Of a stretch of 64,000 bases of DNA, positions 8,003 to 16,174 are shown piece by piece. The position numbers and the translations under genes are program-made. Every line of letters begins with the position of its first letter. The stretch's first letter is position 1. Below the pieces are notes generated by a model that was not told where the DNA came from, ran no database searches, and saw nothing but the letters and a program-made list of their open reading frames with translations. The stretch covers positions 124,001-188,000 of the forward strand of contig NZ_CP007490.1 in assembly GCF_000699505.1 (NCBI RefSeq), read 5' to 3'. The stretch comes from Rhodoluna lacicola. Its GTDB lineage: Bacteria; Actinomycetota; Actinomycetes; Actinomycetales; Microbacteriaceae.

Positions 8003-9286
8003 TTAGAGTCGGCCGATGCTTTGAATATCTTGTTCGAACTCGGCGATTACCTCGTCGCTTACGGTGCGGCGAGTGTTGCTGATAGCCCAAAGGTAATGCT
8101 CTGTAGCTGTGGTGGAATTTTCTTTGGTTGCCACCTGGGTTTCGTAAATTGCTTGCTCAAGTGCTCGCTGCGATGCTTTGCGTGCGGCGTACTCGATGTC
8201 GGCGGGTGAAAAACCCTCACTGCGCTTTACCAGTTCTGCAACATCAATACTTTCAAGTGCCAGTGCTGGAATGTAGCGTGACCAAATTGAGTGACGTGCC
8301 TCGGCATCTGGCAAACCGATAGGAATAACGTAATCAAAACGTCCGTGGCGAAGGAAAGCATCGTCAAGTGCGCGAATGTAATTAGTAGCCACAATAAGTA
8401 GGTGCCCTGGCTTTTCGCGGAAGGTTGGAATTAACTTCAGCAGTTCGTTGGTGACGCCCTGGGTTGGTGACGGTGGGTCACCTTTTCGCTTTGAGGCAAT
8501 TTCTTCAACCTCGTCAATGAAAACCACAACGTTCTCTAGATCATCAATCGAGTTAAAGATTTCGCGAAGCCCGCCGGCTAATCCGTTCTGATCTCCCGCG
8601 AGTCTTGAGGGAAAGACTTCAACAAATGGCCAGTTGAGTCTTGATGCCACCGCTTTAGCGAATGTGGTTTTACCGGTTCCAGGCGGACCAAACAAAACAA
8701 TCGCCTTTGGCGGTTCGACTCCGAATGTCTCGGCCAGTGCGGCATCTGAAAGTGGTAGCACCAGTCGGCGCTCCAACAATTCTTTTTCATTTTTCATGCC
8801 GGCGATTTTGCCCCAGAGGTTTCTTGGCATCAGTGCACCGCCAAGATTTTTGAGCACCTCGCGCTCCTGCTCACTCACCGATACCGGGCGTTCAAAATAG
8901 TTCAGGTGCTTCAGAGCTTGGAAGCCAGCTTTTTCTAGGACGCCACTCTTGCCGTCATCGGCAACCAGCATGGACATCTTGGTAATGCCGGCCTTAGACA
9001 TCTCAATTTCAAGTTCACCCAATAGGCGTCCGCCCAAACCTTGCCCCTGATGTGATTGGGCAACGGTTAGCAAGACAACCCAGCCCTGTTCGTGTGCAGC
9101 GCGGCCCACGGCGGTGCCAATAACTAGATCGCCATCGCAGGCAACAATTGCAAAGTCTTTGGTGCACGACGCAAGTACTTCAGCCAGTGAGTAAACCGGT
9201 TCAAAACCTGCGTTTCGCGCTTCGTCCCAGAGGGCGAGCAGGGCATCGGTGTCTACTGGCTGGAAATTGCGGAATCTGATGCTCAT
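8003..9286 (-). CDS. fusion of a GNAT acetyltransferase and a FtsH/p97-like AAA+ ATPase
   Basis: A 427-residue two-domain protein. Residues 1 to about 135 are a GNAT domain with the acetyl-CoA loop QGQGLGGRLL at 80-89. Residues about 155-427 are an AAA+ module: Walker A GPPGTGKT 200-207, Walker B VVFIDEVEE 254-262, sensor-1 Asn in VATNY at 299-303, and arginines in FLRHGRFD. The C-terminal small domain (GFSPADIEYAARKASQRAL) resembles FtsH, proteasomal and Vps4 ATPases. No protease or membrane part is attached. A plausible role is ATP-driven remodelling of proteins that the GNAT part acetylates or recognises, but the substrate is unknown. The gene is monocistronic. Confidence 0.85.
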   Translation of the reverse strand: MSIRFRNFQPVDTDALLALWDEARNAGFEPVYSLAEVLASCTKDFAIVACDGDLVIGTAVGRAAHEQGWVVLLTVAQSHQGQGLGGRLLGELEIEMSKAGITKMSMLVADDGKSGVLEKAGFQALKHLNYFERPVSVSEQEREVLKNLGGALMPRNLWGKIAGMKNEKELLERRLVLPLSDAALAETFGVEPPKAIVLFGPPGTGKTTFAKAVASRLNWPFVEVFPSRLAGDQNGLAGGLREIFNSIDDLENVVVFIDEVEEIASKRKGDPPSPTQGVTNELLKLIPTFREKPGHLLIVATNYIRALDDAFLRHGRFDYVIPIGLPDAEARHSIWSRYIPALALESIDVAELVKRSEGFSPADIEYAARKASQRALEQAIYETQVATKENSTTATEHYLWAISNTRRTVSDEVIAEFEQDIQSIGRL

Positions 9287-9318
9287 GGACCACTCCTTCG
9301 TGGGTATGGCTATAACAA

Positions 9319-10953
9319 CTAGTGTGCCAGTGATTCCATTCCTGCTGCCCAGGTGAGGTAGCCGCCGTCAAGGTTGCGCACCTTGGCGCCATTGGCCTTG
9401 AGGATCTGCGTTGCTATGTGGCCGCGCTGGCCAACCTGGCAGTAAACCACCACGTCTTCTACTTGGATTTCGCTTAGCCGATCGCGAAGTTCTTCAACTG
9501 GAATGTTGACCGTGCCCGGGATGTTTGCGAAGCCATGTTCGCCAGCCGAACGCACATCAACAACCTGAGCCCCATTGGCGCGGGCGGCCTCTAACTGGTG
9601 CCACTGCACGGTTGGGGTGGTGCCGTTGAAAACGTTGTTGCCAACGTAGCCGGCGATGTTTATGGCGTCTTTAGCTGAACCAAATTGTGGTGCGTAGGCC
9701 AGCTCAAGATCCATTAGGTCGTCAATGGTTAACCCGCCATGCATTGCTGTGGCAATTACATCAATACGTTTATCAACACCATCCTCACCGTTTGCCTGAG
9801 CACCCAGAATCTTGCCGGTTAGCGGATCAAAAAGTACCTTCATGGATAGGCGCTTTGAACCCGGGTAGTAACCCGCGTGATTGTTTGGGTGGATGTGAAT
9901 TATTTCGTGAGCGATGCCGGCTTTCTTTGCGGCTCTTTCACTTAGGCCAGTGATTCCAACCGCGTGACCGAATGCTCCAAGAATTACAGTGCCCGTTGCG
10001 TTGTGAGCGCGAACTTCACGACCGGCGATTACGTCTGCGATTAGGCGGCCGTGACGATTAGCCAAGTTTGCCAGCGGAACAAGAGTTTGCTCGCCGGTTA
10101 GTTGACCGTGCTTTTCAACAGCATCACCGGCTGCAAAAATATTGGGGTCGCTGGTGCGCTGTTGGTCATCAACCCAGAGCCCACCGGTGCTTCCTATTTT
10201 TAGCCCGGCAGCTTTGGCAAGTGAGTTGTCAGGATCAACACCCGCCGCGGTGAAGACTAACCCGGCATCAATCTTGCGACCATCTTTTAGAACAACCTGG
10301 TCTTTGGTGATGTGATCTGCTTCTGCGTTCAAAATAATTTTTACGCCGTGCTTTTCAAGTTTTGCCTGCAGTGGCTGAACCATCTCTGGATCAAACTGAC
10401 CAAGAATGCTGTTGCTGCGTTGAATGATTGTCACTGGGATATCTATGTGGCGAATGTTTTCAGCAAGTTCAATGCCGATGAATCCGGCACCAAGAATCGC
10501 CACAGTTTTGTTCTCAGCGTCTTGTAGCGCTTGCTTAACTGAATCAGCGTCAGTTACGTTTCGCAACCAAAGGGCGCGTTCGATGCCAGGCACATCAAGT
10601 TTGCGCGGGCGAGCGCCGGTTGCAATCACTAACTTGTCGTATGTGTCATTGGTGATTTTGCCGGTTGCTAGGTTCTTTACCTCAACGGTCTTTGCTTCGC
10701 GATTGATTGCGGTGACCATGTGCTGAACCTTGGCCTTGATGCGGAATCTGTTCCACAGAGCATCAGGCGTTTGCAGTAGAAGATTGTCGCGGCGTGAAAT
10801 GACATCGCTCACAAAGTAGGGAAGGCCGCAGTTGGCGTAGCTGACGTGTTCGCTCATTTCGTAGACGGTAATTTCAGCTTGCTCATCTAGGCGGCGAAGT
10901 CGGGCAGCAGCTGACATTCCAGAGGCAACGCCTCCAATAATTACAACCTTCAT
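9319..10953 (-). CDS. CoA-disulfide reductase-like flavoprotein with C-terminal rhodanese domain
   Basis: 544 residues. Residues 1 to about 440 form an FAD/NAD(P)H disulfide reductase of the CoADR group (GGVASGMSAAARLRR, active-site Cys42 in SYANCGLPYF, NAD loop ILGAGFIGIELAE, FAD loop FAAGDAVE). Residues about 455-544 are a rhodanese domain with catalytic Cys505 in VVYCQVGQRG. Such CoADR-rhodanese proteins reduce CoA-persulfide or polysulfide. The gene lies two bases after a CstR-like repressor and is divergent from a rhodanese lipoprotein, which supports a sulfane-sulfur role. NADH-oxidase activity is the alternative. Confidence 0.88.
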   Translation of the reverse strand: MKVVIIGGVASGMSAAARLRRLDEQAEITVYEMSEHVSYANCGLPYFVSDVISRRDNLLLQTPDALWNRFRIKAKVQHMVTAINREAKTVEVKNLATGKITNDTYDKLVIATGARPRKLDVPGIERALWLRNVTDADSVKQALQDAENKTVAILGAGFIGIELAENIRHIDIPVTIIQRSNSILGQFDPEMVQPLQAKLEKHGVKIILNAEADHITKDQVVLKDGRKIDAGLVFTAAGVDPDNSLAKAAGLKIGSTGGLWVDDQQRTSDPNIFAAGDAVEKHGQLTGEQTLVPLANLANRHGRLIADVIAGREVRAHNATGTVILGAFGHAVGITGLSERAAKKAGIAHEIIHIHPNNHAGYYPGSKRLSMKVLFDPLTGKILGAQANGEDGVDKRIDVIATAMHGGLTIDDLMDLELAYAPQFGSAKDAINIAGYVGNNVFNGTTPTVQWHQLEAARANGAQVVDVRSAGEHGFANIPGTVNIPVEELRDRLSEIQVEDVVVYCQVGQRGHIATQILKANGAKVRNLDGGYLTWAAGMESLAH

Positions 10954-10955
10954 AA

Positions 10956-11213
10956 TTAGGCCAGAGACATGAACGCTTTTTCAAGCGCCTCACGGTTCTT
11001 GACTCCCTTGGCATCTGAGCCACAGTGCTGCATGCCAGTAGAGATGATGGTGAAGCCGGCGCGGGTTAGCGCTGTGTTGGCAGCCGCCAATTGGGTCAGC
11101 AGCTCTGTGCAGTCGCGACCCTCGTCAAGCATCTTTACGATTCCAGCGATTTGACCCTGAACTCGGACCAAACGATTTCTTGCGGCTTTTAACTCTTCTG
11201 GTTGAATTTTCAT
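10956..11213 (-). CDS. cstR: CsoR-family repressor, CstR-like persulfide sensor
   Basis: An 85-residue all-helical DUF156 protein (LKAARNRLVRVQGQIAGIVKM). The two conserved cysteines are present, Cys35 in GRDCTELL and Cys64 in MQHCG, 29 residues apart. The residue at the CsoR copper-ligand His position (60) is Gly. This Cys-x28-Cys pattern without the His is that of CstR, which senses persulfides, rather than copper-binding CsoR; His63 next to Cys64 is a caveat. It forms an operon with the CoADR-rhodanese gene and faces the rhodanese lipoprotein gene across a perfect palindrome at 11222-11241. Confidence 0.82.
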   Translation of the reverse strand: MKIQPEELKAARNRLVRVQGQIAGIVKMLDEGRDCTELLTQLAAANTALTRAGFTIISTGMQHCGSDAKGVKNREALEKAFMSLA

Positions 11214-11221
11214 AATTTTAA

Positions 11222-11241
11222 GTATACCCTAGGGGGTATAC
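11222..11241. promoter_or_regulatory. CsoR/CstR-type operator palindrome
   Basis: A perfect inverted repeat GTATACCC-TAGG-GGGTATAC in the 43-base gap between the divergent repressor and lipoprotein genes. The C-tract/G-tract arms match the GC-rich operators of CsoR-family repressors. One site can control both transcripts. Confidence 0.8.
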
Positions 11242-11256
11242 GAAAGGAAGACGAAA

Positions 11257-11628
11257 ATGTCTAAACTCTTCAAGTTTCTAGCAGCATCACTAATTGCGGT
11301 TTTTGCTGTTGGTTCACTTAGCGCCTGTTCAACATCGGCACCGGTTGACATGAGCACCGTTGCAGAAGTTATTGACGTTCGCACCCCAGAGGAAACCGCG
11401 GCTGGTTACCTAGAGGGCGCTCTGCTGTTTGACATCAATGGCGGAAATTTTGCCGAGCAAATCAGCACTCTTGATAAGTCAGCCAACTATTTCATTTACT
11501 GCCGTTCGGGTAATCGCGCCGGTGGCGCTATCGACCAGATGAAGGCCGCCGGTTTCACGGGTGTGCTCACAAATGGTGGTTCATTGGCTGAAGCGGCTAG
11601 TGCCACCGGTCTAGCGATAGTTCAGTAG
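11257..11628 (+). CDS. rhodanese-like lipoprotein
   Basis: 123 residues. A signal peptide ends in the lipobox LSAC with Cys24, so the protein is anchored outside the membrane. A single rhodanese domain follows: EVIDVRTPEE, then the active-site loop YCRSGNRAG with catalytic Cys82. It would transfer sulfane sulfur at the cell surface. It starts 15 bases after the CstR-type operator (ribosome site AAAGGAAG) and is followed closely by two small Cys-rich genes, probably in the same transcript. Confidence 0.85.
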   Translation: MSKLFKFLAASLIAVFAVGSLSACSTSAPVDMSTVAEVIDVRTPEETAAGYLEGALLFDINGGNFAEQISTLDKSANYFIYCRSGNRAGGAIDQMKAAGFTGVLTNGGSLAEAASATGLAIVQ

Positions 11629-11639
11629 GGGCGGCAAGC

Positions 11640-11807
11640 ATGTGCTCAAAAGTCACCTGCCGCAAGTGTGGTAAAGCAACCTGGTCCGGCTGTGGCCAGC
11701 ACGTAAACGAAGTGATGCGCGGCATTCCAAAATCACAACAGTGTGCCGGCCACGCTAATGATCCAAAAGAACCTGGATTTTTCGCACGTCTATTTGGCAA
11801 GAAGTAA
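11640..11807 (+). CDS. small Cys-rich zinc-ribbon-like protein (55 aa)
   Basis: A 55-residue protein beginning MCSKVTCRKCGKATWSGCGQHV. Cysteines at 2, 7, 10, 18 and 35 and His at 21 and 38 suggest a small zinc-binding knuckle. The TW-SGCG-H core recurs in the next gene. The C-terminus ends in the basic GFFARLFGKK, which could be an amphipathic membrane-contact tail. ATG 11640 lies 11 bases after the rhodanese lipoprotein stop, with GGGGCGG before it. Function unknown; context suggests a sulfur or metal role. Confidence 0.75.
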   Translation: MCSKVTCRKCGKATWSGCGQHVNEVMRGIPKSQQCAGHANDPKEPGFFARLFGKK

Positions 11808-11822
11808 GAAAGGAAAACAACC

Positions 11823-11942
11823 ATGTGTTCACCAGCTTTATGCGAGAACTGCAACAAAGTAACTTGGACAGGCTGTGGCGGTCACATTGAGGAGGCGCTA
11901 GACGGCGTTCCTCAAGATCAGCTTTGCACCTGCAATAACTAA
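11823..11942 (+). CDS. small Cys-rich zinc-ribbon-like protein, paralogue (39 aa)
   Basis: A 39-residue protein, MCSPALCENCNKVTWTGCGGHI at the start and LCTCNN at the end. It shares the CxxC, TW-GCG-H and C-terminal Cys pattern with the preceding 55-residue gene but lacks its basic tail. A good ribosome site (AAAGGAAAA) precedes ATG 11823, and a terminator follows at 11962. Six cysteines in 39 residues make structural zinc or sulfur chemistry likely. The tandem pair looks like a duplication. Confidence 0.75.
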   Translation: MCSPALCENCNKVTWTGCGGHIEEALDGVPQDQLCTCNN

Positions 11943-11961
11943 ACAGCTTTCTCAACTTAGG

Positions 11962-11991
11962 GGCCTCGAGTTATCGGGGCCTCTTTTGTTT
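11962..11991 (+). terminator. terminator of the rhodanese/mini-protein transcript
   Basis: Short stem GGCCTC (11962-11967) with GGGGCC (11976-11981), followed by TCTTTTGTTT. It lies 20 bases after the second small gene. Confidence 0.6.
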
Positions 11992-12016
11992 GGAAAATAT
12001 TTCTCCAATTTGAAAC

Positions 12017-12030
12017 TGGAAACGCTTACA
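12017..12030. promoter_or_regulatory. LacI/catabolite-type operator candidate before the PEPCK-GAPDH gene
   Basis: TGGAAACGCTTACA has the near-palindromic AAACGCTT core of LacI-family operators and fits the catabolite-response-element pattern at nearly every position. A TTGAAA hexamer ends one base before it, so a bound repressor could block a promoter. It is about 70 bases before the TTG start. Regulation by carbon status would suit gluconeogenic enzymes. The factor is not in the window. Confidence 0.4.
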
Positions 12031-12099
12031 TACTTTTGCGTTTGTTAGCCTGTAAAAGTACCCACAAAATGAAGTCTTTCAACGGCGAAAGAAGGAAAA

Positions 12100-15000
12100 T
12101 TGGGAAATCACCCACTTAAGAGCACCCTCCCGCAAGAAATCGGCCTGGAGAAGTGGGTGAATCAAGTAGCAGAGCTAACCCAGCCAGACCAAATTGTTTG
12201 GTGTGACGGCTCAGCTGCTGAGTATCAAGCTCTTTCACAAAAACTCGTTGATCGCGGTACCTTTATCCCGCTGAATCCAGCCAAGCGCCCGGAATCATTT
12301 TTGGCACGCACTGACCCGGCAGACGTTGCCCGAGTTGAAGAGCGCACCTTTATCTGTTCCGCTCAGCAGATTGATGCCGGCCCTACAAATAACTGGATGG
12401 CGCCGGATGAGATGAAAGACCTGTTGCTGCCTTTGTTTGCGGGCGCGATGCGTGGTCGAACGATGTACGTAATTCCTTTCTCGATGGGCCCAGTGAATTC
12501 GCCGCTGGCCCGTTTTGGTGTTCAGATCACCGATAGCGAGTACGTGGTTGTAAACATGCACCTGATGACCCGGGTTGATGTAGCGGTCTTTGAGCAAATT
12601 AGATCTGGTGCTAACTGGGTTGCCACCATGCACTCTGTTGGTGCGCCTAACGACAACAGTGTTTGGCCAAGTAACCCGGAAAAATACATTTCACACTTCC
12701 CTGACACTCTAGAAGTTTGGTCATTTGGATCCGGCTACGGCGGCAACGCCTTGCTGGGTAAGAAGTGCATGTCTTTGCGAATTGGTTCTGTGCTTGCTCG
12801 CCGCGAAGGTTGGTTGGCCGAGCACATGTTGATCATGCGGATGATTAGCCCGGAGGGTAAGAAGTTTCACTTCAGTGCGGCTTTTCCATCGGCTTGTGGA
12901 AAAACCAACCTGGCAATGTTGCAGCCAAGTATTCCCGGTTGGAAAGTTGAAACCCTTGGTGATGACATTGCTTGGATTGCCCAGGCGCCATCGGGGAAGC
13001 TTCGTGCAATTAATCCTGAGAACGGGTTCTTTGGCGTGGCCCCGGGAACCAGTGTTAAGACAAACCCGGTTGCTATGGAGCTGGTTGCTAAGCAAACCAT
13101 TTTCACTAACGTGGCACTTACAGCTGACGGCGATGTTTGGTGGGAGGGAATGTCTAAAGAGGTGCCAGATGGTTTGACCAATTGGCGCGGTGAGCCACAC
13201 GATAAAAATTCAGGCAAGCCTGCCGCTCACCCGAATGGCCGCTTCACATCTCCTGCGCGAAACTGCCCAACCATTTCAAGTGATTGGGACGACCCAGAGG
13301 GCGTTGAGCTAGATGCCATTATTTTTGGTGGTCGTCGTGCAAAAGATGTGCCTTTGGTGACTGAGGCATCTTCTTGGCAGCACGGTGTTTTTCTTGGTGC
13401 AACTATGGCCAGTGAGCAAACCGCTGCTGCCGAGGGCCCAGTTGGTGAAGTGCGTCGTGACCCATTTGCGATGCTGCCTTTCACCGGCTACAACATGGCT
13501 GATTACTGGAGGCACTGGCTGAGCTTTGCCGAGCGCGAGGGTGTGCAGCTGCCAAAGATCTTCCGAGTTAACTGGTTCTTGAAAAACGATGAGGGTCAAT
13601 TTGTTTGGCCCGGTTTCAGCGAGAACGCTCGTGTGCTGCGCTGGATAGCCGAACGCTTGGATGGCAAAGTTGAGGCCAACGAAACGGCCATCGGTAATTT
13701 GCCAAACCTAGCCGATCTTGGTGTTGACGAGTTAGGCCTAGACGATGCCAGCAAGCAGCAACTGTTGGCCTGGAACAAAGATGCCGTGGTGAAGGATCTG
13801 GAATCTATTCAGCGCTACCTTGGTGCCTTTGGTGAACGCACCCCAGCCGAGCTAAAGATTGAAGCGGAATCACGTTTGGCGTCGCTTAGCCCAATGTGGG
13901 AGCAATCACTAACCGCGGCCGAGGCAATGGTGCCACTGATTGGCCGCCTGTACCGCAGCAATGGAGTGTTGTTGTCTGTGCACGGTCGAACGCTGATTAA
14001 TCGCACACCGATTCAGTTGATCAAGGCCATGAAGTACGCCCGCCACATTGATGGTGAGCCGCTGGATATTCACCACGCACTGTCACTGATTAAGTTGCTT
14101 GACCGTATGGGGTTGGGCCCTGCATCAATTGACGTTGCCAGGATGCTGGCTAAGCAAAAGAGCTCAGGCCAGCAGTTGAACGAATTCGTTCGTGAAGAGT
14201 TGCGTGAGTTAGCCCAGATGGTTTCAATCATCACCGAGTCTGAGCGCGATGTTGTGCTCTACGGTTTTGGACGCATTGGCCGCCTGGTTGCAAGAATTTT
14301 GATTGCGCAAGACGGTGACCGCCGCGGTTTGAAGTTGCGTGCGATTGTTGTTCGCAAGGGTGCCGAAGATGACTTGACCAAGCGTGCAGGATTGCTTCGT
14401 CGTGATTCAGTGCACGGCATGTTTGAAGGAACCATCTCTATAAACGAGGAGCGCAATTCAATTATTGCCAATGGAAATGAAATACGAGTTATCTACTCGA
14501 ATGATCCGGCAACAGTGGATTACGAAAGCTATGGCATCAACGATGCCCTGCTGATTGATAACACCGGTATCTGGCGTGACGAGGCCGGCCTGAGCCAGCA
14601 CCTAAAGAGCAAGGGAATCTCAAAGGTTCTGCTTACCGCTCCGGGTCAAGGCAACTTGCCAAACGTGGTTTACGGTGTGAATCACAGCGAGATTACAGCC
14701 AATTCCAAAATCATCACGGCAGCTTCCTGCACCACAAACGCTATTGTTCCGGTGCTGAAAGTTTTGAACGATGCCTTTGGTGTAAACCATGGCCACGTTG
14801 AAACCGTGCACTCGTTCACCAACGATCAAAACCTGATTGACAACTACCACAAGGGTGATCGCCGAGGCCGCTCAGCGGTGTTGAACATGGTAATAACAGA
14901 AACCGGTGCGGCAAAGGCGGTTGCCAAAGCGCTTCCGGTTTTGGCCGGAAAGCTAACCGGTAATGCCATTCGCGTGCCAACCCCGGATGTGTCAATGGCC

Positions 15001-15300
15001 ATTCTGAATCTGGACTTTGCACGTGATGTTTCGCGCGAGGAGCTAAACAAAGTCTTGATGAAGGCTGCGCAGAGTCCAGAAACCCGCAACCAGGTTGATT
15101 ATGTTGAATCGCCAGAGGTTGTCTCTACGGACTTTGTTGGATCAAACCGTGCCGGAATCGTTGATGGTTTGGCAACGGTTGGTGAGGGAAATCACGGAGT
15201 TGTATACGTTTGGTACGACAACGAAAACGGTTACTCACACCAGGTTGCTCGCATCGCTGAGAAGATGATGCTGCAAGAGAGGCCGTCGTACCCCAGATAG
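12100..15300 (+). CDS. pckG-gapB: fused GTP-dependent PEP carboxykinase and GapB-type glyceraldehyde-3-phosphate dehydrogenase
   Basis: One frame of 1066 residues. Residues 1 to about 595 are a complete GTP-PEPCK (oxaloacetate + GTP to PEP + CO2): TMYVIPFSMGP, HSVGAP, the P-loop FPSACGKTNLAML with reactive Cys266 and Lys268, and FRVNWFLKNDEG. Residues about 599-1066 are a complete long GAPDH like corynebacterial GapB: the N-terminal AMVPLIGRLYRSNGV extension, NAD loop YGFGRIGR at 721-728, catalytic SCTTNA with Cys877, and WYDNENGYSHQ. No stop, frameshift or ribosome site lies between them; Met599 is the only nearby internal ATG. The start is TTG 12100 behind GAAGGA. Both halves act in gluconeogenesis. 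Fusion is seen directly; any channelling or joint regulation is inference. Confidence 0.93.
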   Translation: MGNHPLKSTLPQEIGLEKWVNQVAELTQPDQIVWCDGSAAEYQALSQKLVDRGTFIPLNPAKRPESFLARTDPADVARVEERTFICSAQQIDAGPTNNWMAPDEMKDLLLPLFAGAMRGRTMYVIPFSMGPVNSPLARFGVQITDSEYVVVNMHLMTRVDVAVFEQIRSGANWVATMHSVGAPNDNSVWPSNPEKYISHFPDTLEVWSFGSGYGGNALLGKKCMSLRIGSVLARREGWLAEHMLIMRMISPEGKKFHFSAAFPSACGKTNLAMLQPSIPGWKVETLGDDIAWIAQAPSGKLRAINPENGFFGVAPGTSVKTNPVAMELVAKQTIFTNVALTADGDVWWEGMSKEVPDGLTNWRGEPHDKNSGKPAAHPNGRFTSPARNCPTISSDWDDPEGVELDAIIFGGRRAKDVPLVTEASSWQHGVFLGATMASEQTAAAEGPVGEVRRDPFAMLPFTGYNMADYWRHWLSFAEREGVQLPKIFRVNWFLKNDEGQFVWPGFSENARVLRWIAERLDGKVEANETAIGNLPNLADLGVDELGLDDASKQQLLAWNKDAVVKDLESIQRYLGAFGERTPAELKIEAESRLASLSPMWEQSLTAAEAMVPLIGRLYRSNGVLLSVHGRTLINRTPIQLIKAMKYARHIDGEPLDIHHALSLIKLLDRMGLGPASIDVARMLAKQKSSGQQLNEFVREELRELAQMVSIITESERDVVLYGFGRIGRLVARILIAQDGDRRGLKLRAIVVRKGAEDDLTKRAGLLRRDSVHGMFEGTISINEERNSIIANGNEIRVIYSNDPATVDYESYGINDALLIDNTGIWRDEAGLSQHLKSKGISKVLLTAPGQGNLPNVVYGVNHSEITANSKIITAASCTTNAIVPVLKVLNDAFGVNHGHVETVHSFTNDQNLIDNYHKGDRRGRSAVLNMVITETGAAKAVAKALPVLAGKLTGNAIRVPTPDVSMAILNLDFARDVSREELNKVLMKAAQSPETRNQVDYVESPEVVSTDFVGSNRAGIVDGLATVGEGNHGVVYVWYDNENGYSHQVARIAEKMMLQERPSYPR

Positions 15301-15313
15301 TTTCTGGTTTCGC

Positions 15314-16174
15314 TTAGGAAATCTCAGAAGTTAGTCGCTCAACCAGTTCGGCATATTTGTCGGCTGTTTGGGCGACTATTTCTTTGGGTAGCTCAGGCGG
15401 AGTGCCTTGCTGATTCCAATTTTCGGCAAGCCAATTGCGAACGATTTGTTTGTCGAAAGAATCTTTTCTTTCACCACGATCCCAGGCCGCTTTGCTCCAG
15501 AACCTTGATGAGTCCGGGGTTAGCACTTCGTCACCCAAGGTAATCTCACCAGTTGCCGGGTCAATGCCAAATTCAAACTTGGTGTCGGCAAGAATCAGTC
15601 CGGCCTGTTCGGCAAGTTCAGATGCTCGGTTGAATACCTTGATGCTTAGGTTGCGAAGCGCGGTTGCGTTGTCTTCACCAATCAGTTTGATTACCCGCTC
15701 AAACGTAATGTTTTCGTCGTGCTCACCCATCGGTGCTTTGTAGGCGGGGGTGAAAATGGGTTCAGGAAGCTTCCCGCCAAAGTGCAAACCCTTAGGAAGT
15801 TTGATGCCACAGACTGTGCCATTGGCTTCGTATTCTTTCCAGCCGCTGCCGCTAATGTAACCGCGCACAACGCACTCGATTGGAAACATCTCAAGTTTTT
15901 TTGCGATGGTGCCACGACCTGCAACTTCTGCAGGAACTGCAATTTCATTACTGGTGTGATTTGGAACATCAAGACGATCGAACCACCAGTTGGTCAGGGT
16001 GGTTAGGTACTTGCCCTTGTTTGGGATTGCCGGTTCAAGTACGTGGTCAAAAGCGCTCACGCGATCTGAGGCAACAACCAAGATTAGGTGGGCAAGTTTT
16101 GGATCTTCTGATTCGTAAAGGTCGCGAACTTTGCCGCTATATGTGTGGGTCCAACCGCGAATTTCGATAGCCAC
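15314..16174 (-). CDS. purC: phosphoribosylaminoimidazole-succinocarboxamide synthase
   Basis: 286 residues, SAICAR synthetase, which joins aspartate to CAIR with ATP. YSGKVRDLYE near the start, LVVASDRVSAFD and ECVVRGYISGSGWKEY are diagnostic. The start is GTG 16174, overlapping the purD stop by one base (TAGTG), so purD-purC is a coupled minus-strand pair. It converges on the PEPCK-GAPDH gene with only 13 bases between stops and no clear terminator. Confidence 0.96.
   Translation of the reverse strand: MAIEIRGWTHTYSGKVRDLYESEDPKLAHLILVVASDRVSAFDHVLEPAIPNKGKYLTTLTNWWFDRLDVPNHTSNEIAVPAEVAGRGTIAKKLEMFPIECVVRGYISGSGWKEYEANGTVCGIKLPKGLHFGGKLPEPIFTPAYKAPMGEHDENITFERVIKLIGEDNATALRNLSIKVFNRASELAEQAGLILADTKFEFGIDPATGEITLGDEVLTPDSSRFWSKAAWDRGERKDSFDKQIVRNWLAENWNQQGTPPELPKEIVAQTADKYAELVERLTSEIS

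Noticed and set aside
10956-11213. Copper sensor CsoR instead of CstR
   Set aside because: The copper-ligand His is replaced by Gly60 and no copper ATPase or chaperone is nearby; rhodanese neighbours favour persulfide sensing.
13894-15300. Separate gapB gene starting at internal ATG 13894
   Set aside because: No ribosome site precedes it and the PEPCK frame runs through without a stop; an additional internal start cannot be excluded but a separate gene is not supported.
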